DNA of 64,000 nt from Oscarella lobularis. Taxonomy: Eukaryota > Porifera > Homoscleromorpha > Homosclerophorida > Oscarellidae. A program made the position numbers and the translations under genes. Location of the stretch: NCBI RefSeq assembly GCF_947507565.1, contig NC_089184.1:372001-436000 (forward strand), written 5' to 3'. The notes beneath the pieces are model-generated. The model did no database searches and had not been told where the DNA came from. It saw nothing but the letters and a program-made list of their open reading frames with translations. Shown piece by piece: positions 1 through 9,974 of this stretch; the stretch's first letter is position 1; the number at the start of each line of letters is the position of its first letter.

Positions 1-13
1 TTTTATTCTACAG

Positions 14-398
14 TGGGAAGACAAAGTGGACAAAGGTCAGAAGGAATTCGACGACATTTCTAAGCGAATCAAAGACGAAGTGACGAGATTCGAAGTAAAT
101 AAAAAAAGAGGCGCGAAATTTTGACGTCAGTGCGACGAAAATTCGATTTTTAGAGCACCAGAGTGAAGGAATTCAAATCGAGTCTAATCAATTATCTGGA
201 AACGTTGATGCTCACCCAACGTCAGGTAAGAAAAAATCCCAAATCCATTCCTTGACCCTTTTCCATCTCCTCCACTCGTCCTAATCCCTATTCTGCCTCT
301 ACACTGTCCATTCACTCAAAAACCTTTCCTTCCTTACCACCCATTAGCTCATCTCTCACTGGGAATCCTTCTTGCCTGAAGCGAAAGCGATTGTCTGA
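14..398 (+). CDS. Sorting nexin 1/2-like, C-terminal end of the BAR domain (partial, 5' end outside the window)
   Basis: The last three exons of a retromer-type sorting nexin lie at about 14-94, 154-225 and 348-398. The spliced frame is open and ends in TGA at 396-398. The peptide resembles the end of the SNX1/SNX2 BAR domain: a W-E-x-K-V start, then a VKEF...NYLETL helix, and a terminal HWESFLPEAKAIV, which is close to the family's typical ending. SNX1/2 proteins bind PI3P-rich endosomal membrane through a PX domain and tubulate it with the BAR domain during endosome-to-Golgi retrieval. The PX domain would lie left of the window. Introns are 59 and 122 nt with GT/AG ends. SNX1 versus SNX2 cannot be decided from this fragment. 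The family call is firm; the first exon border is set by the window edge plus an AG at 12-13. Confidence 0.85.
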
Positions 399-550
399 CC
401 ACTGACCCTAACTAGTTCCCTTCCTTTGGCGTTTTTTTGACTATTTTGGCTGTCGATTCTTTTCTGTTGCGTTTTGCGTTTGGAGAATGGCCGTTGCTTC
501 GCATCTGTACTACTTATTTTTCTCCCTTCTGCATATGATCGATCTCTAGT

Positions 551-3500
551 CTACTTCATGGCCTCTAGCACGAACGGCGCTTTGTCTATTACAGCGATGA
601 GCATTTTGTCCACGTATTCCTTCAGTCTCGTCGCTTCTTCGTCCTTGTCTTTGAGAAGGACGAGAAGATCTTCCTTCGTTGCCACGCCGGCGCGTACTTT
701 TTTCATCGCCGCCGGCGTCGACGGCTTTTCCGTGTTCTGTTGAACTCCGTGATCTCGTAGGATTTTCATTAGTTGGTCTCTTTCTCCCGAAACGACCGCG
801 TTTTTCGTCTTCTCCTCGACGAGTTGGCGTTTTGCCGTCTCCGTTTCGGTTTCCGCGTTTAGGAGACGAGCTTGGAGATCGCTTAGTTTGGCTAGCTGGT
901 CGATGAGCCTTTGATTTTCCGAATCAGTGCGGCCTACTTTGGCCTGAAGATTTGCCTGGGATTGCTGAATCGAGTCGACCTCTTCACGCTTGTTCTTTAG
1001 CTGGACTTTCAGCACTTCGATCCGACTTTCGAGCCCTCGTATATTTTTCTCCTTCTCTTCGTTCCCTTTTGTTAAATTCTCGGTGAGAGATCGCTGGCTT
1101 TCGAGCAGTTGTTCTATCGTTCTCTCGGCATCACGATTTCTCTCCTTGAGTCGCGTGACTCTGCTTTGCGCGAGATCGTTGGCCTTGGAAGCTGCTTCCA
1201 ATTCTTCGCCGAGCTTTCGCACGGTGACTTGCAGTTGCTCTACTTTTTCCACTTCGCTCTGTCTCTCCTTTTCCGCTCTACTTGCCTTTCTTTCCGCCTG
1301 CTCAATGGCAAGTCTAAGCTGACTGTGCTTTGCTTCTGTATCCTTCTGCAACTCCCTAAACTTAGCAGTATCTTTATCTGCTTCTGTAGCATGTAGCTGC
1401 AAGTCTCTACATCGCGTTTCAGCTCTAGTAACAGCCCCTTGAGATTCCTGCAGTCGAACTTGCGTAGCAGAAAGCTCAGTCATTAGCCGGGTTTGCTGCT
1501 CTTTGAATTTTTCAGTCTCTTTTTGAAGGCCTTCTACTATAACTTCAAGCTGCTGATTCTTCACTTGCAGCACTGCCGTGGTCTCTTTCTCGGTTCTCAG
1601 AGCCTTTTCTCTCTTTTCCAGGCTAGCCAAAAGCTTCTCAATCTCCTTCTTATTTGCTTCCAAGTCCGTCTGTATTTCAATTGTAGTCGATCTATTCATC
1701 AATGCTGCCTCTTTTAAAGCGTACACTTCCTCTCTGAGCTTGTGGCTTTCTCCCTGGGACTCCTTCAATTCGACCTCGAGTTTCCTCGTCTTTTCACCTG
1801 AATGAGTTGTTGTATCTGTCAACTGAAGTGTCAGTATCTCGTTAGCCTGCTTCAAAGCGGAGATTTCCGATGAAGAACTAGCTTCTTTTTGAGCCAGATT
1901 TTTCCTTAATTTCTGCAACTCTATAGTCGCCTCTTTCAATTCTGCTTCAATGCTGTGTGCTTGTTTCTCAAACTTTTCCGCTGCTGTACTTTGCTCTGTG
2001 AGACGTCTTCCCGTCTCTATGACCTGTTTGCTGAGTTTGACCCTTTCTGTTTCTGTTTCCTTCAGTATTCCACTTAATTTCGTGCATGTAGCCTCCATTT
2101 GCTGATTTTGCTCGCGCAGCGCGAAGTCATCTGATTCGATTTTTTGAATCTTTGATTTAAATCGATTCCTTTCTTCAGTCACCGCTTCCAACTGTTTGCT
2201 GACCTGGGCTAATTCTACTTGACCGGCTAGTACTTTGTTCTCCTCTTTGCGCTGCAATTCGTGCAAATCCTCCTTCTCTTTTTGCAGCTCTCTTTGCTTC
2301 TTTGCAATATTTTTGAGCGCCTGTCCTTTGTCAGCCAAAAGGGCTTCGACTTCTCGAAGTTTTGATCTGATTTGGTCTCTTTCTTTTATTGCGACGGTCC
2401 GCTGCAATTCAACGTCTTCGTGGGCATCTTTGAGCATCTCGTTTGTTTTCTGTATCATGCTCATTTCGCTCTCCAATCCTCTCAGTCTTTCCTCGCGTTT
2501 TTTTAGTTTGTTGGTCGTTTGGTCGTGTGCCCCTTGGAGCCTAATCATGTCGGTTTGCTGCTGCAGAAAGGATTCCCTTTGTAGTGTCAGTTCTTTCTGC
2601 AACCTTTCCATTTCTTTCCCTAGTTGGGTAAGTTTACCTGAGGAATCGGCGTGCGATTCCGTGGATTTTAGGAGACTTGCATCCTTTCTGCTTAGCTCCT
2701 CTTGCAGCGTCATATTTTTCAAAGTGAGAGATTCGATTGTGACAGACGTTTCTGCTTCCTTTTCTTTCATCTTTTGAATCGCATTGGACGCGTCTTCCTG
2801 CCATCTTCTTTCCCTCTCCCGTAGCATAGCAACCGATCCTTCCAATTCTTTCAATCTCGACTGATTTTGATGTAGCTCTTCTTTTTGACTCGTACGTTCT
2901 TCTTCCCTTTCCTTGAGCTTCTTCTCCGTTTCAAGAAAAGCCTCGGCTTTTTCTTTTAGAGCTTGAATTTTCGTTGCAAGCGTCGTTTCCAAGCCGGCGA
3001 TTTTTTCTTCTTGAGCACGATTTAGTGCTTGCATTTGGATAACATCAGCCTGCAGAGCAGTCACCGTGTGAGTCTTCTCTTTTAGCTCTGCTTCTACTTT
3101 GTCTTTTTCTCTCGTTTCCTGACCCAGAATGCGCTCCTTTTCCTTTTCCCTGGTCTGGTACACATGCAGTTCCATCTGCACTTCCTCCAAAGCACTCTTC
3201 GCAGACCTGGCTTCCTCCTTAGCATTTGCCTTATCTTCTCTTTCTCTCTCAAGTTCTAATTCAACGGAACGCAACGTACGTTTGCTTTCGCGAGCGTCAT
3301 TTGCTTCCTGCTCTGCCTTTTCGCTGGTTTTCGCATTTTTCAGGACAGCTGCCTTTACTTCTCCCTCGAGTTTGTCAATCCGTATCCTCATCTCTTCCTT
3401 TGCCGCTTCATTCGTCCTCTTCGCTTCTCGGAGACTTTCTAACTCTTCTTGTAGCCTCTCACTCTCCTTTTCAGCCGTTTTTAGTTCGGCTTTGTACTTC

Positions 3501-5023
3501 ACTGATTCCCCCGCCATCTTTTCCGCGACTTCTTCAGCTCGTCTGCTCAACTCAATCTCCCTCTGTTCTAACTTAGACTTCAGAGACTCTACTTCAACCT
3601 GCAGCTTAGAGGTCGCCTCCTCCTTTCCCACTTTCAATTTTTTATCGAGCATCTCCTCTATGGCTGGAAGCAGAACATCGGAATCAGACGGCGGCGGCGG
3701 AACTTGTGACAATTGTGCGGTCGCCTCTGCTTCCTGGCGACGAGTAGACGCTCTCAACTCTACTACAGCTTCACTTATAGTCTCGAGTCGTCTCCGAATA
3801 TCGTCTATATCAGCAGCCGATTGCCTCAAAGGCGGGTTAATATTGAGAAGATCAGGGCCGGCTTGATGAGCAGAACTATCGCCCTTGTCTTCTTCAGTCA
3901 TCTGTCGAGCTAAGTGATCAAGCTGGGCATTTCCATGTTGAAGAGAGCTTTCAATGGAAGCCAAGTGCTGACGGATCTCCTGAGTGCCTAATTCACTTTG
4001 AGTTCGACTTTCGATGCAAATAGCATGCACGTCGTCAATAGTATGCACGCTGGTGTCTTGGCAGCCGGCACTCGTCACTTGGGCTGATGTCGGGATGGTA
4101 ATACTCAGACTAGACATTTTCCTTGCGATGACTAATCGTATGGGTCCACTAATGGATCGTAGTCGCGCTGCTACGAGTGATTGGGGCACGTCTCGACATA
4201 GGAATCCATTCACGTCTACGACTTCGTCTTCTTCGAATACCTGTCCGCATACTGGACTTCCCTCTTTGACTTCCTGGACAATTATTCGAGTTTTATTGCT
4301 CCCTTCTAAGAGGCAAGCTTGAAAGCTGAAGCCGAGACCATTGGGTCCTTTTTCAACGCAAACTGCCAGCAAGAACAATTGACATTCGAGCAGAAGGTTG
4401 AACAATTCGTATTGCGGAAGAGAAGGCTGAGTTGGCGCCTTTGAGACTGTCATTTGATTTGGCAGTGCATCGTTTTCTTCGTGAATCGTTTCCTCCATAT
4501 CTCGAATGCGTTTCGCTAGTCTCAGCTTATCGTTGCACAGAGCAGCTGCAACTTGCCTCTCTTCAGCAAGTGCCATTTCGAGACTGGCCAGTAGACTGCT
4601 CTTGTCTTCAAGCTTTGCTTCAAGTGCCAGAATTTCTTGCTTTGCAGCGTCAAAACGACTCTCGTCGCTTTCTCTTTGTTTGAGCAAGTGCTTGGCCTCC
4701 TCATGCTTACTTTCTAAGTCCTCCAGCTCATATCTTACCATTGCCAGCTCACCCTTTGCCGAGTGAAGATCTTTAGACAAATCAAGGACTTTAGCGTGTT
4801 CGTCTTCGTATTGTTCTCTGAGCGTCAGAACGACGCTGCTTATTCCCGTCGACGGACGGTTTGCCTGAAGATTTTGAATCTCTTTTGACTGGCTATCGAG
4901 ATCACTCACAATAGCCACAATCGTTCGATCTTTGTCGGCCAAACTTGATCGCAGTCGTTGAAATTCCAAATCGGTCTCCGGTTGTTTTCTAGCCCCTCGA
5001 AACGGCGGCGGGCGTGGCTCCAT
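551..5023 (-). CDS. Large intronless PDZ and coiled-coil protein (1490 aa)
   Basis: This is one uninterrupted 1490-codon frame from ATG at 5023 to a stop at 551. A coiled coil covers roughly residues 20-190. A PDZ-like domain follows at about 215-300, with a carboxylate-binding-loop motif of GLGF type (NGLGFSF) and a V-x-x-V-N-G strand. Almost everything from about residue 400 to the end is heptad-rich coiled coil, with E, K, Q and L dominant. There is no signal peptide or membrane segment. The form recalls long scaffold or golgin-like proteins, but I cannot assign an orthologue. Being intronless in an intron-rich neighbourhood is unusual and could mean an old retrocopy or intron loss. The many long frames on the other strand here are mirror images of the biased codon use and are not genes. 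The ATG chosen is followed by a proline-rich start. Confidence 0.85.
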   Translation of the reverse strand: MEPRPPPFRGARKQPETDLEFQRLRSSLADKDRTIVAIVSDLDSQSKEIQNLQANRPSTGISSVVLTLREQYEDEHAKVLDLSKDLHSAKGELAMVRYELEDLESKHEEAKHLLKQRESDESRFDAAKQEILALEAKLEDKSSLLASLEMALAEERQVAAALCNDKLRLAKRIRDMEETIHEENDALPNQMTVSKAPTQPSLPQYELFNLLLECQLFLLAVCVEKGPNGLGFSFQACLLEGSNKTRIIVQEVKEGSPVCGQVFEEDEVVDVNGFLCRDVPQSLVAARLRSISGPIRLVIARKMSSLSITIPTSAQVTSAGCQDTSVHTIDDVHAICIESRTQSELGTQEIRQHLASIESSLQHGNAQLDHLARQMTEEDKGDSSAHQAGPDLLNINPPLRQSAADIDDIRRRLETISEAVVELRASTRRQEAEATAQLSQVPPPPSDSDVLLPAIEEMLDKKLKVGKEEATSKLQVEVESLKSKLEQREIELSRRAEEVAEKMAGESVKYKAELKTAEKESERLQEELESLREAKRTNEAAKEEMRIRIDKLEGEVKAAVLKNAKTSEKAEQEANDARESKRTLRSVELELEREREDKANAKEEARSAKSALEEVQMELHVYQTREKEKERILGQETREKDKVEAELKEKTHTVTALQADVIQMQALNRAQEEKIAGLETTLATKIQALKEKAEAFLETEKKLKEREEERTSQKEELHQNQSRLKELEGSVAMLRERERRWQEDASNAIQKMKEKEAETSVTIESLTLKNMTLQEELSRKDASLLKSTESHADSSGKLTQLGKEMERLQKELTLQRESFLQQQTDMIRLQGAHDQTTNKLKKREERLRGLESEMSMIQKTNEMLKDAHEDVELQRTVAIKERDQIRSKLREVEALLADKGQALKNIAKKQRELQKEKEDLHELQRKEENKVLAGQVELAQVSKQLEAVTEERNRFKSKIQKIESDDFALREQNQQMEATCTKLSGILKETETERVKLSKQVIETGRRLTEQSTAAEKFEKQAHSIEAELKEATIELQKLRKNLAQKEASSSSEISALKQANEILTLQLTDTTTHSGEKTRKLEVELKESQGESHKLREEVYALKEAALMNRSTTIEIQTDLEANKKEIEKLLASLEKREKALRTEKETTAVLQVKNQQLEVIVEGLQKETEKFKEQQTRLMTELSATQVRLQESQGAVTRAETRCRDLQLHATEADKDTAKFRELQKDTEAKHSQLRLAIEQAERKASRAEKERQSEVEKVEQLQVTVRKLGEELEAASKANDLAQSRVTRLKERNRDAERTIEQLLESQRSLTENLTKGNEEKEKNIRGLESRIEVLKVQLKNKREEVDSIQQSQANLQAKVGRTDSENQRLIDQLAKLSDLQARLLNAETETETAKRQLVEEKTKNAVVSGERDQLMKILRDHGVQQNTEKPSTPAAMKKVRAGVATKEDLLVLLKDKDEEATRLKEYVDKMLIAVIDKAPFVLEAMK

Positions 5024-5462
5024 ATTCTAGCTGATGTGGATGTGCGAGCAGGTAGCGTTTTGTAAAGTTAGGAGACGCTAGAGAAACATTGCAGAACGCA
5101 CCGGAAACTCTCTTACAAGGTACACAATGTACAGAGATGGTTGCGTTTACTCTGGAGACGATATTCACGTGACGAGACGTGAGCCCCCCCCCCCCCCCCC
5201 CCCTCCAAATCAAAACCGAGGTCTAAAATAGGAGCAGCCGTGCGTCAATTCTGGGGAGGTCGGTCAGTGGAAATTACCGGATATATCATCTCATCTCATC
5301 TAGCTATAACTATCAATCGTACTGTCAATAAAAGATAAAAACCTTCTTCTTCTTCCAAGTAAAGGCTAACTACGTTCGGTTCAGTCTTTACCGAGTTTGT
5401 CAAGTTGCGGTTCAGAGGAAGACAATGCTCTCGACTTCCCAACAGGACTTGGCGTCTAGGCA
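5024..5462. other. Intergenic region with a 20-nt poly-C tract
   Basis: This spacer lies between the start of the PDZ/coiled-coil gene and the 3' end of the KSR gene. It holds a pure run of 20 C on the + strand at 5184-5203 (a G run on the other strand), about 160 nt upstream of the coiled-coil ATG and so probably in its promoter or 5' UTR. A short ATCTC repeat lies near 5286-5300, and an AATAAA-like site at about 5327-5332. I see no gene in it. Confidence 0.6.
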
Positions 5463-7631
5463 TCAATCAATCCAAAAATTGAGACCTCTCAAAGGAAAAC
5501 AGAGTAACAATCTCACCGTTCTCGTCAAGCCACTTAGTAACGCTTTAAAGGAAGGCCGAGAGCAGGGATCCAACGCCCAGCAAGTCGCCACAACCGCTTT
5601 GATATTTCGCAGGAGCATGGAACCAGCCATCAAAGTGTAAAACCCCTGTATCACTTTGGTCATGACGTCCTCGGCCGTCGCGTCGGAACACGGATACTTC
5701 CCGGTGAACAGCTCGAAGAGAACGGTGCTGCGGATCATAATGAGAAGCAATGAGCAATTAGACATGGATAGTTTGGGGAAGGCATACCCGAACGCATAAA
5801 CGTCGCCCTCCTTTGTTGGACATCCAATTTCACTCGAGCCCAGCCTCAAGGCTTGGACCACTTCGGGTGCCAAATAGACGAGAACGTCAGTTGGCAGATT
5901 GTCGTCGGCGCTACAGAGATGCAAAACGATTGCTGATTGTCTATCGGTAGCCTCCCTCCACAAAAAATGACTCACCGATCTCGATAATTGTTCATGTATG
6001 ATGCCATGCTGATTTTCACTTTGCTGTCCACGTAAACGGCGCGCGAATTCAAGCTGCCGTGCACGATTCCTCTCGAGTGCAAATAGCTCATACCCTATAA
6101 GGTACAGTTTAGATTGCGTTTATCAAAAAGGGCACAGCTATCTACCTGAGCTATTTCTCGAGCTATTTTCATTTTCATTGGCAGAGGATATTTACAGTTG
6201 TGCACGTGAAGACACGTATACAAAGAATCGACTCGGTGCGAACTAGAAGAGAAAGCATAAAAGACACATTCGCCTCCTCGAGCGAAGGAGACCTACCCGG
6301 TGATGATGGCCAGATGGGGGGGCGTCACGCAGGCGCCCATGAATAATTCAATATTCTCATGTCGAATGCTGCTCCATACGATCGCCTATAATGTCGAATC
6401 GACGTTGCGAGAGGAAAAACTCGCCTGCGTCGCGCGCTCTCACCTCTCGCCAAAATTCGTCCAAATCGTCGGTGGACTCGTATTGGCGCGTGTGCACGCG
6501 TACACTGCCATGCCACCGCCCCCTGTAGTAAAGAGAAGAGGTTAGCGTGTGCGCGCCACACCCGGAAGCCGAACGACACGAAGAAGTCCAGGGGGTCGGA
6601 CATCCACTTACTGATAAACGCTTCCCTTGCATCCGTCACCGAGTTTCTCGCCGAATTCTATGCGTTCGTACGGGATAGAGAACTCCTCCACCTCCTGTTC
6701 CCTAGAAACATCGATTCCGTACAAACGACGAAACGAAATAAAATCGTTTACTTGGCATCCATATCGATCTCATCTACGCTGTCAAAACTCGCCTTCCTTT
6801 TCATAATCGAAGCTAGAGACAATCAAAGGTCTCCGTACCGCCGCGCGGGGCAATGCAAAAAGTCCCCGGGCCTTACCCGATCCGCTGCTCCCGCGAGGAG
6901 GTGTCACCTTTCGTCGACATCGAAGTGCAACCGTGGGAACGGAGAGAGAGCGAGCGTCACGCGTTCGGTGACGAATGCTGCCCGCTTGTTGCAGCGATGC
7001 GATAGCGCTCGCTTGGCCGACGTCGACGCGTGCACGAACGACGGGCGTTGTCGGTATGGTCCACGTATTTGCTGCCTGGCAACGAGCGTCGCTCGGCTGA
7101 ACGCGATGACGAACGGCAGGGAAAACATCCATGCCTTTAGAGAGAAGTTGAATAAGATCGACGTGGGAAGCGAGCGAGGGTTGAATAAAAGACTCGCAGA
7201 GGGTTATGTGTTTGCACTGGGGTCGCTAACTAAGTTGGACTGCGCTAGCTTGTTCGTAATTCGATGGGATTTAGGCGCCTTGCTCACCTTTTGAAGCAGC
7301 TGGAGAGGGCCCTTTTGTCGGCGCCGATTCGGCTGCTTTGTACAGAGTCGAGCATTTTGCGTGGCACTTTAGTCTGAGGGAGAAATCGAGTAAGATTCTC
7401 TTTCGGTTTTGTTGTTGTTTTTGCCGACCTGCACAGTTTGCACTTGACGGCACGCAGCATGAGTCGCTTGCAAAGCGAGCACGATCGTAGCCCGACGACC
7501 TTTCTTGCAGTCGAAAAACTGAAGGGGAAAAAAAGGAAAAGACGGGAGGGCGTTAGTGTAGTGAGCTTTTTTTTCTCTCTCGTCGCGCGAGTGTCTCACG
7601 CGTGATAGCACTCTTCGGTTGGCATTCTCAT
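5463..7631 (-). CDS. KSR: Kinase suppressor of Ras (KSR)-like scaffold with a very degenerate kinase domain
   Basis: About 12 exons: 7600-7631, 7429-7518, 7288-7373, 6877-7134, 6753-6812, 6612-6701, 6444-6522, 6297-6385, 6146-6242, 5976-6094, 5788-5910 and 5463-5727. A C1 zinc finger comes first (H-A-F-S-T, C-x2-C, K-C-x2-C, K-C-H-A-K-C). A linker follows, then a kinase fold with KSR hallmarks: IPYE..EFGE before the glycine loop, [41 protein letters not shown] and CWALDP..RPSF. KSR is known as a RAF/MEK scaffold that allosterically activates RAF. Here the HRD aspartate is replaced (HGSLNS), DFG is replaced (SMAS), and the lysine of the VAIK strand is not lysine. The N-terminal CA1/SAM-like region was not found; the chosen ATG directly precedes the C1 domain. 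The last zinc-ligand Cys of C1 also seems absent. A small intron may remove part of the last 20 codons. Confidence 0.85.
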
Positions 7632-8203
7632 CTCCTCTGTAGCTGCACGACTGATGTCTATGGGCTACTTCAGCCCGATTTCAAAGCGGCGGCAACTGTG
7701 AAGTTAATACGGCAATTAGGCTGTGGCTCCGCGGTTCCAGTGAGATACGGATTCAACGTCGGGGCCGACAATCGCGCTTCTAGGCGACGCACCGGCGAGC
7801 GGCAGTATCGGAAAATCTATTACTACGTCCGTAGACGGCACCGCGTACCCGAGACGAGTCGCGGTAGACGATCGCCGTCTTCTGTTATTTATAGGGTCAG
7901 CGCGAGTCTATTGAACGCCCACTAGGCCGCGAGAGTGTTTATACGCGCTGGTGAGAGGGACACCTGGCGCGGTCAGCGCGCGCGTGGGGATCGTGATTGT
8001 TACGTTCTAATGCAATTTGCATGCGAGAATGCGAGGTTGACGTCTTTCGCACGAGCACTTGTCATTGTGCGAACGAACTGTAGTGTTCTCTGGGGAGGCG
8101 AATCTCTCCCCCCGGGAGAGTCGCGGAGACTGCATATGCTTCCTTCCTTCCTTCCTTCGTCCGGCTTTTCTCCCCCGTTCGTGCGCACGCTAGTCAACGA
8201 GCC
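7632..8203. promoter_or_regulatory. Divergent intergenic region between KSR (-) and glomulin (+)
   Basis: This is a 570-bp spacer between two head-to-head start codons, so it must carry both promoters. On the minus strand a TATA-like CTATAAATA (7886-7894) sits about 255 nt upstream of the KSR start used here. A TTCC-type pyrimidine repeat lies at 8142-8158, just before the glomulin ATG. Short open frames cross the region on both strands. One minus-strand frame at about 7730-7890 could be an upstream KSR exon, but I could not connect it to the C1 exon with good splice sites. Confidence 0.4.
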
Positions 8204-9817
8204 ATGGATCTCGTCGATCAACTCCGATGCGCGGCCAGCGACTTTCTCACCGACCGAGAGGCGTCGAATCGATTTGTCGTCAGCGTTGCCGAGTGCGCAG
8301 ATCGCGACGCACTCGACGCAGTGTCCGACGTGCTCGCAAACGAGCAAAACGTCCAGCTGCTCCAATTCTGCGGCTGGGAACTCGTAACCGTCCTCGCAAG
8401 CAGACAAACCGAAGCGAATAGCGAGAAAACGCGTTCGCTACTCGAACTCATAGCAAAAACGTGCAATCCTCGAGAAGTGATACTAGCAATAGCGGAAGAG
8501 TTAGAGAGACCAATCAACAATCTGGCCTTTATTTCTTTACTTCAAATTCTACGCGTCTCCTTTTCGCGAATGGAAGGGGGATGGAAAAAAATGCTATCCA
8601 TGATACGTTCGCCTCTTATTCGTCGTCTGGGAAAAGAATCTGTTGATGATATGACAGCTCTTCATTCCGTTTTGGATGCATGTGGCGCGTTCGTTGAAAG
8701 TCTTATTAGTCGTTATTCGAGCGACGATGCGGACGTGCAAATGGAATTGGGACTACTGTTAGTATCCCTGCTTGGTCCTCCTGTTGTTTTTTCGTCGTCT
8801 CAATTTGTGGCGAATTTTTCCGACAACGTAATGACTTGGATTCGACATATTCGTCTTTCTTCAATTCGACTTCTGGAAGTGCAGAAAAGCTCGATGGCAC
8901 AGCGGAACAACGACGAGGAAAATATTCCAAAATTGGCATGCGCTTCCTATTCCTACATCATGTTTATCAGAGGACACGGATTGGAATTCTTTCCTCAGGT
9001 TTATCACCCCGTTTACCTGTTATCTTTACATTTGACCGCGCTTGTTGAACTTCTCTCAGAGGACCTAGACTGCGTGACTGAAAAGGGGCTTGCCCTATTT
9101 TCTTATCTCGTACAAAGAATCGACGCTGGATCCGTTTCTACGGCGTTTCTGAACGACAAGCAAGTTCTCTCGCTTGCTCAGAGCCTTATTAGTGTCATGA
9201 CTGGGCGTTCATTGAAGCAGTTGAGGCGTACAGCTACGGAAGTTCTTCCTCGATATTTGGCTTGCTTGGAAGCCAGTCAACGCGTTTCATTGATACTGAC
9301 TTTGCTGGCCCAGTCGAATCACAGCGGAGTCTCTGGTCTTCTTATTTATATAATCAAGGAAGATATTATGCGTTTTTTGAATGGGCAGCTGGGATTGTCA
9401 CGTTGTGACGTTGGAAAATTGCTTGACGTTGTGACGTCGTTTCGTGACGATGATGACGAGATATTGAGAGACTCTGACCGAATTATGAGCGTGCTCAATC
9501 TGCTGCGATTTCTACTGCTTCGCGATAAGGAGAACGAAACGGGAGTGTGGCAGAAGTGGAGTCAAATCAAGCAGACATTTATTCAACCCCTTCAAACAGC
9601 CATCTCCAAAGCGAAAGAAGAATGGATACGAGAATTCGAACTAGCAGAATTGCCCACGGCAAAAGGCCCGGAAACAGAAGTAGAGATACTCAATGAAGGT
9701 ATCCTCCCGCCACCAGCAAACCGAAAGGATTTAGCAAAATCGGCATTACTAACAATCGACATCATGGAGAGCGTGGTAAGACGAATAACAGAAATAGCAA
9801 CAATAACAGCAAATTAA
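8204..9817 (+). CDS. GLMN: Glomulin-like protein (537 aa, intronless)
   Basis: A single uninterrupted frame of 537 codons starts at ATG 8204. The protein is all-helical and leucine-rich, with HEAT-like repeats and no membrane segment. It resembles glomulin (FAP68; the glomulin/Ybp2 family): an early C-G-W-E-L segment, a run like L-I-A-K-T-C-N-P-R-E-V, and a YHPVYLL motif in the middle. In vertebrates glomulin binds the RING protein RBX1 and restrains cullin-RING ubiquitin ligases. The length fits the family (about 590 aa in human). It is intronless, unlike most neighbours, and diverges from KSR across a 570-bp spacer. The assignment rests on overall resemblance rather than a catalytic motif, so it is less secure than the enzyme calls here. 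Confidence 0.7.
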   Translation: MDLVDQLRCAASDFLTDREASNRFVVSVAECADRDALDAVSDVLANEQNVQLLQFCGWELVTVLASRQTEANSEKTRSLLELIAKTCNPREVILAIAEELERPINNLAFISLLQILRVSFSRMEGGWKKMLSMIRSPLIRRLGKESVDDMTALHSVLDACGAFVESLISRYSSDDADVQMELGLLLVSLLGPPVVFSSSQFVANFSDNVMTWIRHIRLSSIRLLEVQKSSMAQRNNDEENIPKLACASYSYIMFIRGHGLEFFPQVYHPVYLLSLHLTALVELLSEDLDCVTEKGLALFSYLVQRIDAGSVSTAFLNDKQVLSLAQSLISVMTGRSLKQLRRTATEVLPRYLACLEASQRVSLILTLLAQSNHSGVSGLLIYIIKEDIMRFLNGQLGLSRCDVGKLLDVVTSFRDDDDEILRDSDRIMSVLNLLRFLLLRDKENETGVWQKWSQIKQTFIQPLQTAISKAKEEWIREFELAELPTAKGPETEVEILNEGILPPPANRKDLAKSALLTIDIMESVVRRITEIATITAN

Positions 9818-9974
9818 TTAAACCCCTTACGCGTACTCTATATAATATTCCAATGTAACAGACAACAGCGATACCCAATACTACAAAACCAAAATACCGG
9901 AAGATAAATTAACTACAAGTTATGCTGCTAAAAAGCGCATTCAAGCTATACACGATAGAAGATTACAGCTATCC

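Noticed and set aside
474-4766. Many + strand open frames opposite the coiled-coil gene
   Set aside because: They are mirror frames produced by the E/K/Q-rich codons of the 1490-aa protein; they are rich in Ser, Phe and Leu, overlap one another and have no domain.
5463-7631. Integrin-linked kinase (ILK) instead of KSR
   Set aside because: The LNSR...SMA stretch looks like ILK, but the C1 finger, RWHG, the LFMGAC-PPHLAI block and the absence of ankyrin repeats fit KSR.
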